Source: Megasphaera_A sueciensis (GTDB lineage Bacteria > Bacillota > Negativicutes > Veillonellales > Megasphaeraceae). From it: a stretch of DNA of 64,000 nt. Each line of letters opens with the position of its first letter. The stretch's first letter is position 1. The DNA lies in the NCBI RefSeq assembly GCF_050219315.1, contig NZ_CP116939.1, forward strand, positions 558,001-622,000, written 5' to 3'. Below, piece after piece: positions 26,391 to 35,975 of the stretch. Below the pieces are notes generated by a model, which worked only from the letters and a program-made list of their open reading frames with translations, was not told the origin of the DNA and ran no database searches. The position numbers were made by a program, and so were the translations under genes.

Positions 26391-28259
26391 ATGAATATAG
26401 TAACGGCAGAAAACGTAAAAAAATCATATGGCATGCGTGTTCTATTCGATAATGTGCATTTTTCTATTGACAACGGACAGAAAATCGGACTGATCGGGTT
26501 AAACGGTGCCGGTAAATCCACTTTGCTGCGGATTATTGCCGGCCAAGTAGAAACAGATAGCGGGGAGATACAGTACAATCAAAAAGCGCGTATTCACTTC
26601 CTGCCGCAAGAGCCGGAATTTGCACCGGGCCGGACTGTGCTGGAAAGTGTACTGGATGGGGATTTGCCGGTGATGGCGCTGCTGCGCCGATATGAAGCGG
26701 CCGTGCAGCATAACGATAATGAAGGCGTTGCAGCCTTGATGGAGGATATGGATCGCCTGCAGGCCTGGGAATTGGAACAAAAGGCAAAAATCATCTTGCA
26801 GCAATTAGGTATTGAAAATTTGGACCAAGGAGTCGATACGCTGTCCGGCGGGCAGCGCAAACGAGTAGGCCTCGCGCGTGCTCTTATTTTACCCTGTGAT
26901 CTGCTGATCATGGACGAACCGACAAACCATTTAGATGATACGACCATCGTATGGCTGGAACAATATTTGCATGACAGTCCGGCGGCTTTGCTGCTCAGTA
27001 CGCATGACCGTTATTTTCTGGATCAGGTTATCGATTCTATGCTCGAACTCGACAGGGGCAAGGTCTATGCCTATACAGGAAGTTATGCACAATATCTCGA
27101 ATTGCATCAGCAGCGCTTGGAACGGGAAGAAGCCTGTGAAGAGAAGCGCCGTAATCTGATCCGCCGGGAAACCGCTTGGATCCAACGCGGAGCGCAGGCC
27201 CGTTCGACGAAACAGAAGGCGCGTAAGGAACGATATGAGCAGCTCTGTGCCATGGAATCGGGAAAACCGGCGGGTACTGTGGAAATGTTAGATACGTCGA
27301 CACGCTTGGGTAAGACCATTCTGGATATAGACGACGTAGCATTTGCATACGAAAAAAAGGAACCCCTGTTCCGGCATGTGACCTATCACGTTGTCAAGCA
27401 TGACCGCATCGGCATCATCGGCGAAAACGGTGTCGGCAAATCGACACTGCTGAAAGTGCTGGCAGGACAATTGGTTCCGACGGAAGGAAATTTGACTATC
27501 GGCCAAACGGTACGGTTTGGTTTTTTTACGCAGCAGCTGCCTGTATTTGATGAAAATCAACGGGTTATAGAATATGTGCAGGAGCATGGTTCGTATGTAA
27601 CCAATCAATTCGGTAAGACCATATCTGCGTCCCAGCTGCTGGAACAATTTTTGTTTACCGAGGAAATGCAGTGGACTTATATCTATAAACTTAGCGGCGG
27701 AGAGCGACGCCGCCTGTATTTGCTGCGCCTTCTTATGGAGCAGCCGAACGTATTGCTTTTGGATGAACCGACCAATGATTTGGATATACCCACGCTGATC
27801 GTATTGGAACAATATCTCGATACCTATCAAGGCGTGGTCTTGACGGTATCCCATGACCGGTATTTTTTGGATCGCGTGGCGGATACATTGTTTATTTTGG
27901 AACACGGAACCTGGCAGCGGTACTATGGCGACTATTCTGAATATTTATTGGAAAAGGCTGTAAAACATACGGAAAAACCAACCGCCAAGCTCGTCACAAA
28001 CGAAGAGAAGCCCTTTTCTTCAAAATCACTGCATCAGGAGAAAAAGGGATTGACGTTTCGCGAAAAAGAAGAACTGGCGACGATTACCCGGGAACTGCCG
28101 GGGTATGAAAAGATGCTCGCAGGATGGAACCGTGCGGTTGCTGCCGCCGGCAGCAATTATGAACAACTGGAAAACAGGATGAAGGAACAGCGGGAAATTC
28201 AAGAAAAAGTAGACCATATGACAGCACGCTGGTGTGAATTGGAGGACAAAAAACAGTAA
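26391..28259 (+). CDS. ABC-F family ATPase, Uup-like
   Basis: The 622-residue soluble protein has two ABC domains and no membrane segments. Walker A motifs are GLNGAGKST and GENGVGKST, signatures are LSGGQRKRV and LSGGERRRL, and a charged inter-domain linker of about 80 residues joins them. A C-terminal coiled-coil extension (about 560-622) is typical of Uup, while antibiotic-resistance ABC-F proteins usually lack it. ABC-F proteins act on the ribosome E site to relieve stalling. The likely role is translation maintenance rather than transport. Confidence 0.88.
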   Translation: MNIVTAENVKKSYGMRVLFDNVHFSIDNGQKIGLIGLNGAGKSTLLRIIAGQVETDSGEIQYNQKARIHFLPQEPEFAPGRTVLESVLDGDLPVMALLRRYEAAVQHNDNEGVAALMEDMDRLQAWELEQKAKIILQQLGIENLDQGVDTLSGGQRKRVGLARALILPCDLLIMDEPTNHLDDTTIVWLEQYLHDSPAALLLSTHDRYFLDQVIDSMLELDRGKVYAYTGSYAQYLELHQQRLEREEACEEKRRNLIRRETAWIQRGAQARSTKQKARKERYEQLCAMESGKPAGTVEMLDTSTRLGKTILDIDDVAFAYEKKEPLFRHVTYHVVKHDRIGIIGENGVGKSTLLKVLAGQLVPTEGNLTIGQTVRFGFFTQQLPVFDENQRVIEYVQEHGSYVTNQFGKTISASQLLEQFLFTEEMQWTYIYKLSGGERRRLYLLRLLMEQPNVLLLDEPTNDLDIPTLIVLEQYLDTYQGVVLTVSHDRYFLDRVADTLFILEHGTWQRYYGDYSEYLLEKAVKHTEKPTAKLVTNEEKPFSSKSLHQEKKGLTFREKEELATITRELPGYEKMLAGWNRAVAAAGSNYEQLENRMKEQREIQEKVDHMTARWCELEDKKQ

Positions 28260-28415
28260 CTGTATAAATTATGCGTAAACGGAATGGTATCTATGTAAAA
28301 TCCATTAGGGGATTTTCACAAAAACAATGGAAAAATTACAACATTTGTATTATCCTATAACCAAGAGATTGTGAAAATAATACTTTACAGTGGTTACCCC
28401 TAAGGAGAGAATACA

Positions 28416-29876
28416 TTGCCTACATTTACAAGTCGTTTCAGAGAAATTCCTCGTCGAGTTCCCATCGACGAGCACAATATTGCTGTGCAATTCGATGAAA
28501 GTAAGTGCAAAAACTGTACATTGTGCCGCCGTACGTGTGCGAACGAAATGACTGTTCTTGATCATTATTATCTTCCCAGTACGGGAGATGTGCCGATGTG
28601 CGTGCACTGCGGTCAATGTGCTGCCGTATGTCCGTTCGGCGCGATCACCGAAGTCTCGGAAATTGAAAAAGTAAAGGCAGCTGTTAAAAATCCGGAAAAA
28701 ATCGTTGTGTTCCAAACGGCACCGGCCGTGCGTGTCGGATTGGGAGAAGCCTTCGGCAAACCCTTTGGTACGTTTGTGGAGGGAAAAATGGTGGCTGCCC
28801 TGCGGGCCCTCGGCGGCAACTATGTATTTGATACAAACTTTGGTGCGGATCTGACCATTATGGAGGAAGCAACGGAAATGCTCAACCGCCTGCAGTCAGA
28901 AGAAGCTCCCATCCCGCAATTTACCAGCTGCTGCCCGGGATGGGTAGAATTTGCGGAGCTTTTTTATCCGGATTTGATCCCCAATTTATCGACCACAAAA
29001 AGTCCGATCAGTATTTTAAGCACGGTCATTAAAACATATTTTGCAAAAATGAAAGATATAGAAGCTGAAAATATCGTCAATGTCTGTGTTACGCCCTGTA
29101 CGGCGAAAAAAGCCGAAATACGCCGGCCCGAGTTGAATGCTTCGTCGCAGTATTGGGATATTCCCGGTATTCGGGATACGGATTATTGTATTACCACGAG
29201 AGAACTCGCCCGGTGGATGACGGACGAGGGCCTTGATTTTGATGCCTTGGAGGATTCCCCTTTTGATGAGGTATTCGGGCGGGCTTCCGGCGGCGGTATC
29301 ATTTTCGGCAATACGGGCGGGGTGATGGAGGCCGCCTTGCGGACAGCCTATTACCTGTTTACCGGCCGCAAAGCGCCTGCTATTTTTCTGCCTTTTGAAC
29401 CCGTGCGAGGACTGGAAGGAGTAAAAAAAGCAACGGTCACGTTCGGCCATTTTGTGATCCATGTGGCAGCCATCAGCGGACTTGCCAATGCCAGAAGGTT
29501 CATTGATGATTTGATTGTTCGCAATGCCTTTGAGGATTACTCTTTTATCGAAATAATGGCCTGTCCCGGCGGCTGTATCGGCGGCGGCGGTCAGCCGAAA
29601 ATGAAACTGCCCCAAGTCAAGGCCGCGCGGCAGGCACGGATGGAGGCTTTGTATGCCCGCGATGCGGCAACCGAAATCAAAGCCAGCTGGGAAAATCCGG
29701 CGATCCAGAAAGTATATAAAAAGTTTTTGGGAGAACCCCTGGGCGAGATACCGGAATCCTTGCTGCACACCTATTTTATGAGCAAGCATGCCCAGCTCGG
29801 TAAAATGGGACAAGTCAAGCCGGAGGACAACCCCATGTCCACCCGGTTCAAACCGCATGAAGTCAATAAAGTGTAA
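28416..29876 (+). CDS. hydA: [FeFe]-hydrogenase, monomeric, two 4Fe-4S clusters
   Basis: The 486-residue enzyme has an N-terminal ferredoxin-like domain with two CxxCxxCxxxC cluster motifs (about residues 28-75). The H-cluster domain follows with L1 TSCCPGW, L2 TPCTAKKAE and L3 MACPGGCIGGGGQP. Length and cluster content match the ferredoxin/flavodoxin-dependent hydrogenase of Megasphaera elsdenii. It evolves H2 to dispose of electrons from fermentation. The start is TTG at 28416, 8 bases after AAGGAG. Maturases HydE, HydF and HydG are not in the window. Confidence 0.95.
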   Translation: MPTFTSRFREIPRRVPIDEHNIAVQFDESKCKNCTLCRRTCANEMTVLDHYYLPSTGDVPMCVHCGQCAAVCPFGAITEVSEIEKVKAAVKNPEKIVVFQTAPAVRVGLGEAFGKPFGTFVEGKMVAALRALGGNYVFDTNFGADLTIMEEATEMLNRLQSEEAPIPQFTSCCPGWVEFAELFYPDLIPNLSTTKSPISILSTVIKTYFAKMKDIEAENIVNVCVTPCTAKKAEIRRPELNASSQYWDIPGIRDTDYCITTRELARWMTDEGLDFDALEDSPFDEVFGRASGGGIIFGNTGGVMEAALRTAYYLFTGRKAPAIFLPFEPVRGLEGVKKATVTFGHFVIHVAAISGLANARRFIDDLIVRNAFEDYSFIEIMACPGGCIGGGGQPKMKLPQVKAARQARMEALYARDAATEIKASWENPAIQKVYKKFLGEPLGEIPESLLHTYFMSKHAQLGKMGQVKPEDNPMSTRFKPHEVNKV

Positions 29877-30089
29877 CAACAGCGGACGGCGAAGGCAGAC
29901 GGATATTCTTTTTTTGCATTCGCCGTTTGTATCGTTTATTTTCGATATACAAAAGTAAGGTTCCATTTCTTGGCTCTTTCATAGACGGAAACGTGCTAGG
30001 GCACTGACGGAAAACTATAGATCATGGAATAGTTTTCTCAAAATCATCGCAGTACATCTGGAAAATGCATACAAAATAATACGTGAAGC

Positions 30090-30118
30090 TTTACAAAAAG
30101 GAAACATTGAGATATAAT
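30090..30118 (+). promoter_or_regulatory. Strong promoter of the SLH porin gene
   Basis: TTTACA (30090-30095) and TATAAT (30113-30118) are exactly 17 bases apart. Transcription would start near 30125 and give a leader of about 210 bases. Confidence 0.7.
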
Positions 30119-30124
30119 AGCAAC

Positions 30125-30268
30125 AAGATGATAGTACGGAAGCTGAATACTGAAGGTATGTGTTCGTGTGTACGTAGGTATCATCTTTCAGAGCCGACAG
30201 CAGCATACTCAAGGCAGTAAAAGAGAGGAAACTAGGACAACTCGCCAATGAACCCTTGAGGAATATGC
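30125..30268 (+). ncRNA. Structured 5' leader of the porin mRNA
   Basis: The first transcribed bases, 30125-30133, pair perfectly with 30179-30187 (9 bp). A second long stem pairs 30203-30214 with about 30254-30268, with a small bulge. I cannot assign it to a known riboswitch class. It could control mRNA stability or be a target for a small RNA or protein. Confidence 0.45.
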
Positions 30269-30333
30269 AGAAGCTCGCACTGTAACGGAGCAAGTATTAC
30301 AAACATATTTTTTCAGAAAAGGGGTTTTATTTT

Positions 30334-31743
30334 ATGAAAAAGAAAATCTTGGCTTCTTTAGTTGCTACGATGGCCGTAGGCGCTACCTGCGCATTCGCTG
30401 CCAACCCGTTCGTTGATGTACCGACCGACAGCTGGGCATACAAATCCGTTGTAGAATTGGCTGACGCCGGTGTTATCCAGGGCGTGGACGGTACCTATTT
30501 CCAGGGCAACCGCAACATCACGCGGTATGAAGCGGCTGAAATGACAGCAAAAGCCATGGCGCACATGGACAAAGCGTCCGTAGAACAACGCGCTATGATC
30601 AACAAATTGGCTGACGAATATGCTGATGAACTCAACAGCCTCGGCGTTCGCGTAAGCAACCTCGAACAAAAAGTCGGCAACGTCAAGATGACCGGTGATT
30701 TCCGTATTCGTTACAAACACCAGTCCGATGCCTTTACTCGTAATGGCGGTAACAACGTATCCAGTGATCAGTTCCAGTATCGGATGCGTCTCCGTGCCAA
30801 TGCCTACATCAACGACAAGACCAAAGCCGTTCTCGGTGTCAGCACCAACAACAAAACTTTCTTTGATGGTGATAACACTACTGCTGCTGATAAAGATACT
30901 AATTCTATCTTTGTGGATGATGCCTATGTTACGTCCGATCTCACCAAGAACTTCAACGTAAAAGCCGGCCGCTGGGATTTTTACAACCTCGGCAATGGCC
31001 TCGGCTTGCAGTACGGTGATGTATTCGAAGCCATGCAGGGCCAGTACAAATTAGGCAACTTCACCTTGACCGGCGGCTTCGGTGAATTTAAAGAAGGTGC
31101 TGGCTATACTGGTTACTACAAAGATGGTGATGGTAATATTGTTTACAACAATAATACTTTCAACCATACTACCCCGATTACTACAACTACTCCTAATGGA
31201 GTGACAACTAATACTCATTCCTTAGTAGGTGTACAGACCGGTTATGGCGAAATCGAGGGCGCGTTCAATAAAGTCGGCTTTGGCGTATACTACAATGCTT
31301 TCAATGATTCCGTTGCTAAAACGCAAAATCTTTCCAAGATTATTGGCGGCTATGCGAAATTCCAGTTGGGTAACCAGTGGAACTTGATTGGCGATTATCA
31401 GAAGGTTAAGAAACAAACTACTTCTGCAACTGATGATGATGCTAACTTATGGGGTGCTAAGCTTTCTTACGGTGCAGCAGCTTTCAATAAGACGGGCAGC
31501 TGGGATGCATGGTTGGAATACATCAATGCAGATCCGAATGCACTGTATGGCTCCACGAACAGTTGGAGACAAGCTAACCTCCTCGATAACGTTAAATCCT
31601 GGGGTGTTGGCGTGGATTACACGATCGGCAAGAACGTCATGTTCTCCGTTATGCAGTCCTTTGCTTCGAGCCTCAAAGATTCCTCTTACGGCACCAAGGA
31701 TCCTAACGAAGAAACTCGTGCACAATTCGTATTCGTATTCTAA
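30334..31743 (+). CDS. SLH-domain outer membrane porin (OmpM type)
   Basis: The 469-residue protein has a signal peptide (cut after AFA, about residue 22) and then one S-layer homology domain (about 24-80, FVDVPTDSWAYKSV and ITRYEAAEM). A short coiled coil follows (about 90-117), and then a beta-barrel of alternating aromatic strands ending in FVFVF with terminal Phe. In Negativicutes such proteins tether the outer membrane to peptidoglycan polyamine or cell-wall polymers through the SLH domain and form the major porin. Codon choice looks more selective than in neighbours, as expected for an abundant protein. Confidence 0.93.
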   Translation: MKKKILASLVATMAVGATCAFAANPFVDVPTDSWAYKSVVELADAGVIQGVDGTYFQGNRNITRYEAAEMTAKAMAHMDKASVEQRAMINKLADEYADELNSLGVRVSNLEQKVGNVKMTGDFRIRYKHQSDAFTRNGGNNVSSDQFQYRMRLRANAYINDKTKAVLGVSTNNKTFFDGDNTTAADKDTNSIFVDDAYVTSDLTKNFNVKAGRWDFYNLGNGLGLQYGDVFEAMQGQYKLGNFTLTGGFGEFKEGAGYTGYYKDGDGNIVYNNNTFNHTTPITTTTPNGVTTNTHSLVGVQTGYGEIEGAFNKVGFGVYYNAFNDSVAKTQNLSKIIGGYAKFQLGNQWNLIGDYQKVKKQTTSATDDDANLWGAKLSYGAAAFNKTGSWDAWLEYINADPNALYGSTNSWRQANLLDNVKSWGVGVDYTIGKNVMFSVMQSFASSLKDSSYGTKDPNEETRAQFVFVF

Positions 31744-31762
31744 TCTATCAAATACGGTCTCA

Positions 31763-31792
31763 AAAGACCACTCTTCGGAGTGGTCTTTTTTT
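31763..31792 (+). terminator. Terminator of the SLH porin gene
   Basis: An 11-bp stem (31763-31773 with 31778-31788) with a TTCG tetraloop is followed by a T run. Confidence 0.95.
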
Positions 31793-31814
31793 GTGGAGCA
31801 TTACCTGAAAAAAC

Positions 31815-31862
31815 AATAAAAACTATCGTCAGCCTAATACCGGGGTGGCGATAGTTTTTATT
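31815..31862. terminator. Second bidirectional terminator-like hairpin
   Basis: A 14-bp stem (31815-31828 with 31849-31862) has A and T runs at both ends. It lies 23 bases after the first terminator and may be a fail-safe. Confidence 0.7.
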
Positions 31863-32854
31863 TGTCCAGTGTGTTAATGGATGGCGGATAGTTGCATTTA
31901 ATGGGATAGCGTGCTATAGTAATACGGTTGCTGTACTACATAGTGTTGACTGTTTCCGGCCGTCTTGGCTACGACCGCGTTTTTATGGATTGCGTGTTGC
32001 AAAGGAGTTTATTGATATATGATAGAAACCATCGCCAAAGCAGGTACTCTCGTTTCATTTATTGCCTGCGGATATATTTTAAAACAATTAGGCTTATTTA
32101 GCCGGGAGTCTTTTAATACCATTTCAACCATTGTATTTGATATTACGTTACCGGCAGCTATTATCATTCATTTGAACGGAGTCCATTTTGAAGGTCGTTT
32201 ATTATATATTAGTGTGTTAGCTATTGTATGTAATCTTATTTTTATTGGACTGGGGTATATCCTGGGCAGAGACAAAATAGAAAAAAGTTTTTATATGCTC
32301 AATTTAAACGGATTCAATATTGGAAATTTTGCATTGCCTTTTGTTTCCTATTTTTTTGATAGTGCCGCTGTATTGATCGTATGCCTCTTCGATGCAGGCA
32401 ATTCGATTATGTGTTTAGGCATTGCCTATGGGTTAGCGTGCTGTGTTCGAGGGCAGGAGGGGGAAAATATTTTTCATTTGCTGTGCCGCTCGGTGTTGTC
32501 TTCTGTCCCTGTATTATCATATATCGTCATGCTCTTACTGGCATTTTTTTCTATCACCTTACCGTCCTCTTTTATCCATTGGGCTTCTATTCCGGCATCG
32601 GCCAATACTTTTTTATCCATGATGATGATAGGTGTCGCATTAGGCATTTCGTTAAAAAAAGATTTTCTCCGCGTTATTTATACAGATATAGGCGTTCGCT
32701 TTATGGGAGCCGCGGGGATGGCTGCGGGGGTTTACTTTTTTTTGGACTATCCGATGGAAATCAAACGGGTATTGATCATTGTAGTGGTATAGTGAAGTTG
32801 TAACACCTCTGTCTAATAGAGTACAATGAATCTATCAGAGAAAGAGGGATAAAC

Positions 32855-33136
32855 ATGAAGCAATATGATGAAGAATTTAAGAAGAAAATAATTCGCCTTC
32901 ATTTAGAAGAAGGACGGAGCTTAAGAGGGCTAGCCGATGAATATGGTGTATCAAAAGCCGCTATATCAAAATGGACTAAGTTATATCGCGAAGAATGCCA
33001 AACAACAGCAAGCAGCCAATCAGAATATGATTATATGAAAGAAAGCCTGAAACTAAGGAAGCAGCTAGAAGAAGTGGAAAAGGAAAATCGTTTCCTAAAA
33101 AAAGCGGCGGCATTCTTTGCGAAAGAAATCGAATAA
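32855..33136 (+). CDS. IS3-family transposase OrfA
   Basis: The 93-residue protein has an N-terminal helix-turn-helix (YDEEFKKKIIRLHLEEGRSLRGLADEYGVSKAAISKW) that recognises the element ends. A leucine-zipper region (about 62-85) follows. Near its end the A7G run allows a -1 ribosomal frameshift into the orfB frame, which is open right through and yields an OrfAB fusion of about 380 residues. Confidence 0.93.
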   Translation: MKQYDEEFKKKIIRLHLEEGRSLRGLADEYGVSKAAISKWTKLYREECQTTASSQSEYDYMKESLKLRKQLEEVEKENRFLKKAAAFFAKEIE

Positions 33137-33189
33137 AAAGGTATCAGTTTATCAAAAGATATCACCCAGAGTTTGGTCTCCGGTGGCTC

Positions 33190-33996
33190 TTGCGGAAATT
33201 CAAGTTAAGTCCAAACGCTTATTATAATTTCATCAAAAATAAAAAGAAGCAAAAATACATTGAGAAAACAAAGATTCTGAAGGTCATTAGCAAGTTATAT
33301 CACGATATGAATGGCGTGATAGGCCACCGCATAATGCGGGTGTTTTTAGCACGAAAAAATATCTATTTAAGTAAAACTACCATTCATAAATATATGAATA
33401 AGCAGTTAGGCTTAAAATCCATTGTAAGGCGGAAAAAACCAGGCTATGTAAAAGGGAAAGCGCATAAGATATTTTCTAATCTTTTACATCAAGACTTTAC
33501 TGCTGAATCAAAGAATAGCAAATGGTGTACCGATTTTACGTACTTATTTTTAACAGATGGCCGCCCGCGTTATAATTGTGCCATCATGGATCTTTATGAC
33601 CGCAGTGTCGTTGCCAGTATAAATGGAAAAGAACTAACGAGTGATCTTGCTATTCGAACTGTGAAAAAGGCGCTGAATTCTCAAGCGGCGGTTAAACAAC
33701 CGCTTATCCTTCATAGTGATCAGGGGGCACAATTTAGTTCAAAGGAGTTTGTCTCTTTCTGCAAGTCGGTAAAAATAACCCAAAGCATGAGTAAAGCAGG
33801 CTGTCCCTATGATAATGCACCCATGGAAAGATATTACAACACGCTGAAAAATGAAGAGATCAACTTACATTACTACCATTCGGAGAAAGAACTTGACCAA
33901 GCTGTCCATGATTTTGCCTATATTTGGTATAACCATGTACGGCCCCATTCTTACAACAACAATATGACTCCATTTGAGGCCAGATTTAGACGTTAA
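33190..33996 (+). CDS. IS3-family transposase OrfB (DDE integrase domain)
   Basis: The 268-residue frame begins at the first in-frame start-type codon, but the same frame is open back to the slippery site at 33097-33104, so the protein is probably made as the C-terminal part of OrfAB. The HTH_21 region is followed by an rve integrase core with CTDFTYL (first Asp), LHSDQGAQF (second Asp) and the Glu of MERYYNTLKNEE. It catalyses cut-out and insertion of the element. Confidence 0.93.
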   Translation: MRKFKLSPNAYYNFIKNKKKQKYIEKTKILKVISKLYHDMNGVIGHRIMRVFLARKNIYLSKTTIHKYMNKQLGLKSIVRRKKPGYVKGKAHKIFSNLLHQDFTAESKNSKWCTDFTYLFLTDGRPRYNCAIMDLYDRSVVASINGKELTSDLAIRTVKKALNSQAAVKQPLILHSDQGAQFSSKEFVSFCKSVKITQSMSKAGCPYDNAPMERYYNTLKNEEINLHYYHSEKELDQAVHDFAYIWYNHVRPHSYNNNMTPFEARFRR

Positions 33997-34194
33997 AAAA
34001 GTAGACTCAAGTGTTACAAAAATGCTTGACCACTACACATTTTGCTTTTTTCACCTATTGCCGGAATGGCTTGTTACTATACGGCTAAGCTAAAAGGAAA
34101 TATCGGAGTGGCCGCATGCATTAGTTCCCTATATATTCTGGTTTCTATTGTAATGATGTCTACACTGATTATTTTCCTCAGTCATACTGTCTGA

Positions 34195-34496
34195 AATTTT
34201 ATTGTATGCGGGATAGATGTTTTTTGTTTATCCAGTAGAAATAGGTGCTACCGAATGCCAAGAAAATTGTTAATCCATGAAATCAAAAGATGATGTAGTT
34301 GAAATGTTATATTTAACATTTTCTTTTCAAGTACACTGTGTCGGTGTATACTATATAATATGTAAGAAAAAATAAAAAAAATCTTTAATGTTACCTCCAT
34401 TTTTATATTGTAAGAAAACAGAAAAGATGGGGAATATAAAATTTTTAGACTTCCCGCAGGGGAAGCCTATTTTTGTCAGAGACAGGAGGAAACGCT
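34195..34496. other. Intergenic spacer with attenuator-like hairpin
   Basis: This spacer is AT-rich. Near its end a 6-bp GC stem (34450-34455 with 34460-34465) followed by a short T run lies just before the ribosome site of the next gene and could attenuate it. I see nothing else. Confidence 0.4.
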
Positions 34497-34892
34497 GTGA
34501 AAGTATACGTAGATGGGGAAGAACGGCAGCTCCACGTTATTGATAGAAGTACGGGCTTGGACTATGCCAAGCAGGTCGTTTGCGCACAGGAGGTGCTCAC
34601 GTCCGATGAGTTTGGATATTTTTGCCTGACGGAGGAGGAATACGCGGATTGGCTGCAGATCTTGACCAAGCTGCAAGCTTCGGAGGATATGCGCTTTGCC
34701 ATGCAAGACGATATAGATGAACAAGAACTCCGGGATTACCTCTATGAAGAGACCCTCTATCTGGCTACGGCAAAAGAGCTGGCCCAGATGGAGTATATTT
34801 GTGTCTGCGAAGTACAAAAGGCCATAAGACAAACCGATATAGCGTGGCTGCAAGAGAATAAATTTCCCAAAACAATACAGAAATTAAAATAA
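34497..34892 (+). CDS. Hypothetical acidic cytoplasmic protein
   Basis: I do not recognise this 131-residue protein. It has no signal peptide or membrane segment, is rich in Glu, Asp, Tyr and Leu, and is predicted by eye to be helical after a short beta-like start (KVYVDGEERQLHVID). I chose GTG at 34497, 9 bases after AGGAGG; a longer frame from 34473 starts before that site. It stands alone between an insertion-disrupted transporter and a deacetylase gene. Its base composition is more GC-rich than the flanking spacers, which supports a real gene. Confidence 0.65.
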   Translation: MKVYVDGEERQLHVIDRSTGLDYAKQVVCAQEVLTSDEFGYFCLTEEEYADWLQILTKLQASEDMRFAMQDDIDEQELRDYLYEETLYLATAKELAQMEYICVCEVQKAIRQTDIAWLQENKFPKTIQKLK

Positions 34893-35020
34893 TTCTGTTT
34901 GTACGATGCACGAGGGTCTTGTTTTCTCAATATCGTCATAAAATCACTTGTCATGACAGAAAAAATGTGGTACTCTAGTACCTGTACTATTGAATTTTTA
35001 ACGTTTTCCGGGAGGAAATA

Positions 35021-35872
35021 GTGAAAAAGATCATTTGCTGGATAGTCGGTATGGTGTTGGCACTAGTGGTTCTGATGGCCGGTATTTTTTCATACTGGTA
35101 CTTTGGAGCGGCTAATTATCATCTGACCGGTGTTCCGGTTTTGAACTATCATCAAGTCAATGACAAATATAAAACCGCGCTTACCATGACTACGGCCGAT
35201 TTTGAAGAGCAAATGAAGTATCTTCATGACCGCGGCTATCATTCTATTACGCAGGAACAATTTATTCAGTATATGCGGGGAGAAGGACCTTTGCCGGACA
35301 AACCGGTACTTATCACGTTTGATGACGGATACATAGATAATTATGAGTGTGCCTATCCTATCATGAAGAAATATCATATGACCGGAACGATTTTTCTCAT
35401 TATGGATTTGATGGAAAAACCAGGGTATCTGACGTGGAATCAAGTGCGGTCCATGTCTCAAAATGGCATGGAATTTGGTTCTCATACGATCAGCCATAAG
35501 CCGCTGACCGGGTTTGATGAAAAACGTATGAAGTACGAACTTACTCAGTCTAAACAGTTTATGGAACAAAAACTGGGAAAACCGATTACCTGTATTGCGT
35601 ATCCCGAAGGAAAGTATAATGATTTGGTCAAAACCCAAACGGAAGCTGCGGGGTACTGCGTCGCTTTTACCGTAAATACAGGACGGGATTATCCTTGGGA
35701 TGATCCGTATGAATTAGATCGTGTTCCTTTTTTTGAAGGGCCTATGAGTTTTGAACACTTTGAATTCCGTCTTATCTTTTCTGCTTTTTCGGCCTTGCTT
35801 TGGGATACACACGCGTATTTAGCTCATACGGAATGGTGTAAGCCGGCAGCGAAATATGTGCCGCAGCCATAA
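35021..35872 (+). CDS. Polysaccharide deacetylase, NodB-like
   Basis: The 283-residue protein has an N-terminal membrane anchor (about 3-25) and then an exported NodB-homology domain. LITFDDGY carries the metal-binding and catalytic aspartates, SHTISH carries the two metal-binding histidines, and YPEGKYND forms the later motif. These enzymes remove acetyl groups from GlcNAc-type polymers or peptidoglycan. It starts at GTG after GGGAGG and is monocistronic, with a terminator shared with the convergent flippase gene. Confidence 0.9.
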   Translation: MKKIICWIVGMVLALVVLMAGIFSYWYFGAANYHLTGVPVLNYHQVNDKYKTALTMTTADFEEQMKYLHDRGYHSITQEQFIQYMRGEGPLPDKPVLITFDDGYIDNYECAYPIMKKYHMTGTIFLIMDLMEKPGYLTWNQVRSMSQNGMEFGSHTISHKPLTGFDEKRMKYELTQSKQFMEQKLGKPITCIAYPEGKYNDLVKTQTEAAGYCVAFTVNTGRDYPWDDPYELDRVPFFEGPMSFEHFEFRLIFSAFSALLWDTHAYLAHTEWCKPAAKYVPQP

Positions 35873-35880
35873 AAAAACAT

Positions 35881-35949
35881 AAAAATAACGCCGCCGACGG
35901 CACGTCCATTTTCCGGGAACGTTGCATCGTCAAGCTGGCGTTTTTTTTG
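35881..35949. terminator. Bidirectional terminator with branched stem
   Basis: The outer arms (35881-35892 with 35937-35949) carry A and T runs. An inner GC-rich imperfect stem lies between them. It separates the convergent deacetylase and flippase genes. Confidence 0.65.
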
Positions 35950-35975
35950 TGGCTGCCGATAGGGCAAAGGCATGC

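Larger units (their letters stand above)
32780..34037 (+). mobile_element. IS3-family insertion sequence, complete (1258 bp)
   Basis: The ends are imperfect inverted repeats beginning TGTAGTGGT on both sides, with TGTAACAC matching further in. The element starts TG and ends CA, as IS3 elements do. It is flanked by a 3-bp direct repeat CAT (32777-32779 and 34038-34040). It carries overlapping orfA and orfB frames with a slippery A7G at 33097-33104. The intact ends and frames suggest a recent, possibly still active insertion. Confidence 0.95.
32019..34194 (+). pseudogene. AEC-family transporter, split by an IS3-type element
   Basis: The first 253 or so codons (32019-32779) encode an auxin-efflux-carrier-type permease with about eight helices. 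The frame then runs into an insertion sequence and stops at 32792. Joining base 32779 to 34041, thus removing one copy of the CAT duplication, restores one continuous frame. It continues as LLFSPIAGMACYYTAKLKG and ends with a stop at 34192-34194, giving an intact C-terminus of about 50 residues. The original gene was therefore about 304 residues. Family members export or import small carboxylates such as malate. The disruption should abolish function unless the element excises. Confidence 0.9.

Noticed and set aside
30015..30293. 92-residue minus-strand frame upstream of the porin
   Set aside because: It lies opposite a good promoter and structured leader, with no ribosome site or family traits.
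30125..30320. c-di-GMP or other known riboswitch before the porin
   Set aside because: The conserved cores of c-di-GMP-I/II and other classes I know are absent, so it is reported only as a structured leader.
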